From NCBI GenBank assembly GCA_963794685.1, contig CAWCFK010000012.1, positions 186,001-250,000 on the forward strand: a DNA stretch of 64,000 nt, written 5' to 3'. The notes beneath the pieces are model-generated. The model saw only the letters and a program-made list of their open reading frames with translations. It was not told where the DNA came from and made no database searches. Position 1 is the stretch's first letter; each line of letters opens with the position of its first letter. The DNA comes from CAVTWH01 sp963794685. Lineage in GTDB: Bacteria; Actinomycetota; Actinomycetes; Mycobacteriales; Micromonosporaceae. Positions 59,613-64,000 of this stretch are shown piece after piece. A program made the position numbers and the translations under genes.

Positions 59613-61112
59613 ATGGTGAGCGCGGGGATGGTGCTCGGTGGCCGGTACCGGCTGGACGAGCGGATCGCCGGTGGCGGCATGGGAGACGTCTGGCGCGGTA
59701 CCGACGACGTGCTGGGCCGGACAGTGGCCGTGAAGATCCTGCTGCCCTCGCTGCTCGAGGAGCCCGGCTTCGCCGAGCGCTTCCGCGGTGAGGCGCGGAC
59801 CATGGCGACCATCAACCATCCCGGCGTGGTGGACGTCTACGACTACGGCTCCGACTCGACGGTCGGGGCGTACCTGGTGATGGAGTACGTCGAGGGCGAC
59901 GCGCTGTCGCGTACCCTCGGACGGGTCGGCCGGCTCACCCCGGCCCGCACGATGGCGCTGGTCGCGCAGGCCGCCGACGCCCTGCAGGCCGCCCACGACA
60001 AGGGCATCGTGCACCGCGACGTGAAGCCCGGGAACCTGCTGGTGCGCCCCAACGGCTCGCTGGTGCTCACCGACTTCGGCATCGCCCGGTCGGCCATGGT
60101 CGGCCAGCTCACGGCGGCCGGGTCGGTGCTCGGCACGGCCTCCTACATCTCGCCGGAGCAGGCCTCCGGCGCCACCGCCACCCCGCTGTCCGACGTGTAC
60201 GCCCTGGGCGTGGTCGCCTACCAGTGTCTGTCCGGCCGGCGGCCGTTCGAGGGCGAGGGGCCGCTGGAGATCGCCATGCGGCACGTCCGGGATGTGCCTC
60301 CGCCGCTGCCCCCGGACATTCCGCCGCCGGTACGGGTGGTCGTCGAGCGCTCGATGGCCAAGGACCCGGCCGCCCGGTACCCGTCCGCGGCGGCCCTCGG
60401 CCAGGTGGCCCGGCGTACCGCCGCCAGCCTGGTCACCACCGTGCTCACCCCGGGCGCCGGCGGCCCCACCTCGGGACCCCCGATGCCTGCCCCGATCTCG
60501 GGCGGTCCGCGCGGTGCCGCACCGGTCTCCGGCGGCCCCCGTGGCACCGCGCCGACCTCCGGTGGCCCCCGTGGCAGCGCCCCGGTACCCGGCCCGACCT
60601 CGGCCCCGCCCGGCACCCGGGTACTTCCCGGCGGGACCCCGGCCGGCCCGCTACCGCCCGGCGGCAACCGGGGCACCGCGGCCGCCCCGCCCGCTCCGCC
60701 CCGCCGCCCCGACACCGTCTCCTACTACTCCGCTCCGGCGCCTACGTCCCGGCCACCGAGCCGGGCCGGCGCGGTGGTCATCGGCCTGCTCATCGGCCTG
60801 CTCGTGCTGCTGCTGCTGGCCGGCGGATACTGGCTGCTCCACGATCGCAACAAAGGCAACAACGGCGGCGCCAACCCGGGCTCGTCAACCAGCGTCAACC
60901 TGGTAGCGCAGGACTGTGACGGGCTCCGCGGTGACAGCTACCCCTCGGTCAAGAAGGCCCTGGAGGCCAGGGGTTTCGACGTGAAGCAGGCTTCCGCCGC
61001 CGGTGGCGAGAAGGACACGGTGAAGGACGTCAAGCCCTGCCCGGCCACCGCCGGAGCGAAGCTCACCGTCACCGTCTACACCGGCAAAGGCGGTAGTGGC
61101 AACGGCGGGTAA
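59613..61112 (+). CDS. pknA: Ser/Thr protein kinase, PknA-like, with PASTA domain; probable C-terminal frame break
   Basis: 499 residues from ATG. Hanks kinase 1-270: GGGMGDVWRGTDD, AVKILLPS, HRDVKPGNLLVRP, LTDFGIAR, SYISPEQASGA. A Pro/Gly linker with three SGGPRGxAP repeats (about 293-320) is followed by one membrane span (AVVIGLLIGLLVLLLLAGGY) and a single PASTA domain. The stop at 61110 falls in a Gly/Asn tract. One surplus G at 61107-61109 hides a further 51 codons ending CGGVGGAIDKPGCNSASPSE with a stop at 61264-61266. Phosphorylates growth and division proteins together with PknB. Confidence 0.94.
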   Translation: MVSAGMVLGGRYRLDERIAGGGMGDVWRGTDDVLGRTVAVKILLPSLLEEPGFAERFRGEARTMATINHPGVVDVYDYGSDSTVGAYLVMEYVEGDALSRTLGRVGRLTPARTMALVAQAADALQAAHDKGIVHRDVKPGNLLVRPNGSLVLTDFGIARSAMVGQLTAAGSVLGTASYISPEQASGATATPLSDVYALGVVAYQCLSGRRPFEGEGPLEIAMRHVRDVPPPLPPDIPPPVRVVVERSMAKDPAARYPSAAALGQVARRTAASLVTTVLTPGAGGPTSGPPMPAPISGGPRGAAPVSGGPRGTAPTSGGPRGSAPVPGPTSAPPGTRVLPGGTPAGPLPPGGNRGTAAAPPAPPRRPDTVSYYSAPAPTSRPPSRAGAVVIGLLIGLLVLLLLAGGYWLLHDRNKGNNGGANPGSSTSVNLVAQDCDGLRGDSYPSVKKALEARGFDVKQASAAGGEKDTVKDVKPCPATAGAKLTVTVYTGKGGSGNGG

Positions 61113-61266
61113 CGGCGGCGGTAACGGCAACGGCGGGGGCAACGGCGCCGGTAGCGGCGGAAGCGGCACCCCGACTGCGAAGCCGAGCGCCAGCTGTGGT
61201 GGAGTCGGTGGGGCGATAGACAAACCTGGATGCAATTCGGCATCGCCGTCCGAGTCGGCGGGCTGA
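61113..61266 (+). other. Likely lost C-terminal coding tail of the PknA-like kinase
   Basis: Read one frame over, this stretch encodes a Gly/Asn/Ser-rich tail, then two cysteines (PSASCGGVGG, KPGCNSAS) and a stop at 61266, with the strong G/C third-position bias of real coding sequence. As sequenced it is untranslated. Confidence 0.55.
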
Positions 61267-61324
61267 TGGTGCATCGGGTCGATAGAGTGCGACGGGTGTC
61301 CAGAACCGAAGGACGTAGGACGAG

Positions 61325-63034
61325 ATGACTGCGGGTCGCCTGCTGGGCGAGCGCTACCAGGTCGGCGAGCTGTTGGGCTACGGCGGCATGGCCGAGGTGC
61401 ACCGGGGACGTGACCTCCGGCTGGGCCGCGATGTCGCGATCAAGATGCTTCGTCCGGATCTGGCCCGCGACGACAACTTCCAACTCCGGTTCCGGCGTGA
61501 GGCGCAGAACTCCGCGTCGCTCAACCACCCCGCGATCGTGGCCGTCTACGACACCGGCGAGGAACGCGGCCCAAACGGCGAGCTGCTGCCGTACATCGTC
61601 ATGGAGTTCGTCAACGGACGCACCCTCAAGGAGGTGCTGGCCGCCGAGGGGCCGCTGATGCCCCGACGGGCGTTGGAGATCAGCGCGGACATCTGCGCCG
61701 CCCTGGAGTTCAGTCACCGGCACGGGATCATCCACCGCGACGTCAAGCCGGGCAACGTCATGCTCACCCTGACCGGCCAGGTCAAGGTGATGGACTTCGG
61801 CATCGCGCGGGCCCTGGCCAGCGGGGCCACCACGATGACCCAGACCAGCGCGGTCATCGGCACCGCCCAGTACCTCTCGCCGGAGCAGGCGCGCGGTGAG
61901 GCGGTCGACGCCCGCTCCGACGTCTACGCCGCCGGCTGCGTCGTCTACGAACTGCTCACCGGGCAGCCGCCGTTCGTCGGCGACAACCCGGTCAGCGTCG
62001 CCTACCAGCACGTCCGGGAAGACCCCCGGGCGCCGAGCAACCTCAACTCCGACGTGACCCCGCCGGTGGACGCGGTGGTCCTCAAGGCGCTCGCGAAGAA
62101 CCGGCTGAACCGGTACCAGAGTGCCGGCGAGATGCGCGCCGACCTGCTTCGGGCAGCTTCCGGTCGGCCGGTGGCGGCCACCCCGGTGCTGCGCGAGGAG
62201 GAGCGGGTCGCGTACTCGCCGCCGCCGCCCCGGGTGATGGGCAACCGGAACACCGGCACCATGGCCCGGGTCGGTAACAACCAGCGCCGCCGCGCGTCCA
62301 CCTGGGTCCTGGTCGCGCTCAGCCTGCTCGGCCTGCTCGCAGTGGTGGCCCTGGGCGCCGGGATCTACCTGGCCAACAAGACTCCGACCTCGGTTGTGCC
62401 GGCGCTGGTCGGTGGCGGTGAGGACACCGCGACCGCGTTGCTGAGCAATGCCAAGCTGAAGGGCCAGGGCAATCCGGTCACCGACAAGGACTGCGAGCCC
62501 GGCAAGGTGCTCCGGCAGTCCCCGGACGCCGGCCGGAAGGTGGCCGAGGGCTCGACCGTCAGCTACGACGTGTGCGCCGGCCCGGGCTCCACTCAGGTGC
62601 CGGCCGGGCTGGTCGGCAAGTCGGTCGCCGACGCGCAGAAGGCGCTCACCGACGCCGGGCTGGTGCCGAAGACCCAGACGAAGGACAGCGACAAGCCCAA
62701 GGACACCGTGATCGCCGTCGATCCGGTGGACGGAACCACGCTGGAACACGGCAAGACCGTCCTGCTCACCATCTCGCTGGGCAACATGGGGCCGGTTCCC
62801 GACGTCACCCAGCTGAGCAAGGACGACGCCGTCGCCAAGCTGAAGAACATGGGCTTCCAGAACATCAAGGTGGCCGGCAAGCAGACCACCACGCCGACCG
62901 AGTACGGCATCGTGCTGGTGCAGAATCCGGTGGGTGGTGAGGTGCGCAAGTTCACCGACCAGATCACCGTGCAGTACGGTGTCGGACCCACCGCGCCGCC
63001 GACCACCCCGTCGAGCTCGCCGTCTGGTAACTGA
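61325..63034 (+). CDS. pknB: Ser/Thr protein kinase PknB with PASTA domains
   Basis: 569 residues from ATG. Kinase domain 1-275: LGYGGMAEVHRGRDLRLGRD, AIKMLRPDLA, HRHGIIHRDVKPGNVMLT, MDFGIARALASGATTMTQTS (activation loop with Thr residues) and YLSPEQARGEAVDARSDVYA. Membrane span near 326-347 (TWVLVALSLLGLLAVVALGA). Three extracytoplasmic PASTA units follow, for example VPALVGGGEDTATALLSNAK and VPAGLVGKSVADAQKALTDA, then a Thr/Pro/Ser tail. PASTA binding of muropeptides controls the kinase. Final gene of the cell-wall operon. Confidence 0.97.
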   Translation: MTAGRLLGERYQVGELLGYGGMAEVHRGRDLRLGRDVAIKMLRPDLARDDNFQLRFRREAQNSASLNHPAIVAVYDTGEERGPNGELLPYIVMEFVNGRTLKEVLAAEGPLMPRRALEISADICAALEFSHRHGIIHRDVKPGNVMLTLTGQVKVMDFGIARALASGATTMTQTSAVIGTAQYLSPEQARGEAVDARSDVYAAGCVVYELLTGQPPFVGDNPVSVAYQHVREDPRAPSNLNSDVTPPVDAVVLKALAKNRLNRYQSAGEMRADLLRAASGRPVAATPVLREEERVAYSPPPPRVMGNRNTGTMARVGNNQRRRASTWVLVALSLLGLLAVVALGAGIYLANKTPTSVVPALVGGGEDTATALLSNAKLKGQGNPVTDKDCEPGKVLRQSPDAGRKVAEGSTVSYDVCAGPGSTQVPAGLVGKSVADAQKALTDAGLVPKTQTKDSDKPKDTVIAVDPVDGTTLEHGKTVLLTISLGNMGPVPDVTQLSKDDAVAKLKNMGFQNIKVAGKQTTTPTEYGIVLVQNPVGGEVRKFTDQITVQYGVGPTAPPTTPSSSPSGN

Positions 63035-63095
63035 TCGACCATTCCGGGTCGGGTCGGGGACGACGCGACCCGGAATCGGCGCCCGGGCGGAAGCC

Positions 63096-63290
63096 TTACC
63101 GGGTCGGCGTCACCCCGGGCTGGTCCTGCTGTTCGGTGACGTGACCGTCGCTGGAGGACGGCAGGTGCGCGTCGACGGCCGGGAACACCACGTACCACAG
63201 CACGCCGACGGTGGCGGCCAGCAGTAGTACCGAGCTCGCCAGCTTGCCGGCCCAGCCGAACGGCAGTTGCCGCCAGATCCACCCGTACAC
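63096..63290 (-). CDS. Small membrane protein next to the sortase gene
   Basis: 64 residues from the GTG at 63290, nine bases after GGAG (a CTG at 63302 is an alternative). It begins VYGWIWRQLPFGWAGKLASS, contains one membrane span (ASSVLLLAATVGVLWYVVFP) and ends in a hydrophilic tail (PSSSDGHVTEQQDQPG). This small gene behind the class E sortase is seen in related actinobacteria; role unknown. Converges on pknB. Confidence 0.75.
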   Translation of the reverse strand: MYGWIWRQLPFGWAGKLASSVLLLAATVGVLWYVVFPAVDAHLPSSSDGHVTEQQDQPGVTPTR

Positions 63291-63295
63291 GTCGA

Positions 63296-64000
63296 TCAGC
63301 TCCAGACTCCGGGCGGCGGCTGGTTGTGTGGGGTGTTGCTGGCCAGCCGGGCGTGCACGATCAGCCGCTGGTAGTTGTCCCACTTCGGGTTGCAGGTGGT
63401 CAGCGTGAGGTCGGCCTCGGTGGGCTTGGCCTGCGGCTGGCCGGGGACCGCGGCGACCACCTCGACGGCGCTCGGCGAGACGATCTGCTGGGAGTAGACG
63501 CGGTAGACGTACCAGTTGGTCCGGGTCTCCACGATCACCAGGTCGTCGGTCTGGATCTTGTCCAGGTCCCAGAAGATGGCCGGGGTGCGGTGCCCGGCGA
63601 CGGAGAAGTTGCCGACCGCGCCGGGGAGCGCGGTGCCCGGGTAGTGGCCCGGCGCGTACTTGATGTCGGCCAGCTCGACGCCCTCGACCACCACCCACTT
63701 CTGGTGCAGCCGGGGCACGTACAGCCGGCCGACCGCGCCACCGGGCGGGGGAGCGGTCGGGGAGTTCGCGGACGGCGAGCCGCTCGGGCCGACGGCGGGG
63801 TTGCCCCACTCCTGGGCGAGTTGGGAGTTGAGCACCTTCTGGTGGTCGTTGATGATCGTCGACTGGCCCCAGACCTCATATCCGGCGAAGAGCAGGATGG
63901 CCAGGCCGGCAGTGATCAGCAGCTCCCCTACCGTGCGCAGGGTCGCTCGTACCCGCCCACCGCGCGCACGCGGCGCAGCGGTGGGTCGGGCAGGCGGGAA
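63296..64000 (-). CDS. Class E sortase (5'-truncated by window edge)
   Basis: 234 codons visible; the frame is open to the right edge, so the N-terminus is missing. An Arg-rich cytoplasmic start is followed by a membrane span (GELLITAGLAILLFAGYEVW), a Pro/Ser linker, and the sortase beta-barrel: RLYVPRLHQKWVVVEGVELA, catalytic His in GNFSVAGHRTPAIFWDL, Cys in LTLTTCNPKWDN and Arg in RLIVHARL. Class E sortases attach proteins to the wall, typically at LAxTG. The position beyond pknB is conserved in actinobacteria. Confidence 0.94.
   Translation of the reverse strand, partial: FPPARPTAAPRARGGRVRATLRTVGELLITAGLAILLFAGYEVWGQSTIINDHQKVLNSQLAQEWGNPAVGPSGSPSANSPTAPPPGGAVGRLYVPRLHQKWVVVEGVELADIKYAPGHYPGTALPGAVGNFSVAGHRTPAIFWDLDKIQTDDLVIVETRTNWYVYRVYSQQIVSPSAVEVVAAVPGQPQAKPTEADLTLTTCNPKWDNYQRLIVHARLASNTPHNQPPPGVWS

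Overview
This window is high-GC actinobacterial chromosome, most probably from the Micromonosporaceae (Micromonospora/Salinispora-like). I infer this from gene order and codon bias; no marker was compared with a database. It opens at the 3' end of gyrB, followed by gyrA, a DUF3566 membrane protein, tRNA-Ile(GAU), a DLW-39 micro-protein and tRNA-Ala(UGC), so it lies close to the chromosomal origin. A parS-like site at 18.37 kb and three DnaA boxes between gyrB and gyrA agree with that. It closes with the conserved growth and division cluster fhaA-fhaB-pstP-rodA-pbpA-pknA-pknB and part of a class E sortase gene.

Layout. 0-4.2 kb: gyrase and tRNA block. 4.2-6.2 kb: remnant of an element integrated in tRNA-Ala; the tRNA 3' end is duplicated at 6.19 kb, a tyrosine-recombinase scrap sits beside the tRNA, and a PadR regulator plus membrane protein is the only cargo. 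6.6-14.3 kb: accessory genes (HIT protein, NB-ARC/TPR protein with a small partner, MerR-glyoxalase fusion, kinase-like proteins, GntR regulator with palindromic upstream DNA). 14.3-17.1 kb: three-gene ABC-2 exporter. 17.1-24.6 kb: housekeeping genes (YbaK deacylase, aldo/keto reductase, DsbA-like protein, SufE, CBS protein, ProRS, SGNH hydrolase, rhodanese). 24.7-30 kb: tightly coupled VanZ-HSP90-TPR operon. 30-36.3 kb: leucine/acyl-CoA catabolic regulon (TetR, biotin carboxylase, HMG-CoA lyase, carboxyltransferase, acyl-CoA dehydrogenase) with the same palindrome before both transcription units. 36.4-39 kb: XRE-NB-ARC regulator. 39-51 kb: mixed metabolic and envelope genes (F420-type oxidoreductase, MarR/YceI pair, GCS2 ligase, CapA, PASTA-like proteins, DUF397, adenosine deaminase family). 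51.5-53.5 kb: glycosyltransferase/epimerase pair. 53.7 kb: tRNA-Leu(CAG). 54-63 kb: cell-wall signalling operon.

Two patterns cut across the genes. First, at least five gene 3' ends, and possibly a sixth, carry short tandem duplications that include the stop codon (sufE, accC-like, accD-like, marR, GCS2 ligase). Second, at least six otherwise intact genes carry apparent single-base frame breaks in G/C runs or repeats, which may be sequencing errors or real decay. The best candidates for uncharacterised systems are the HSP90-TPR operon, the NB-ARC/TPR protein whose P-loop lysine is replaced by threonine together with its small upstream partner, and a possible terminator-ended small RNA at 33.26-33.34 kb.
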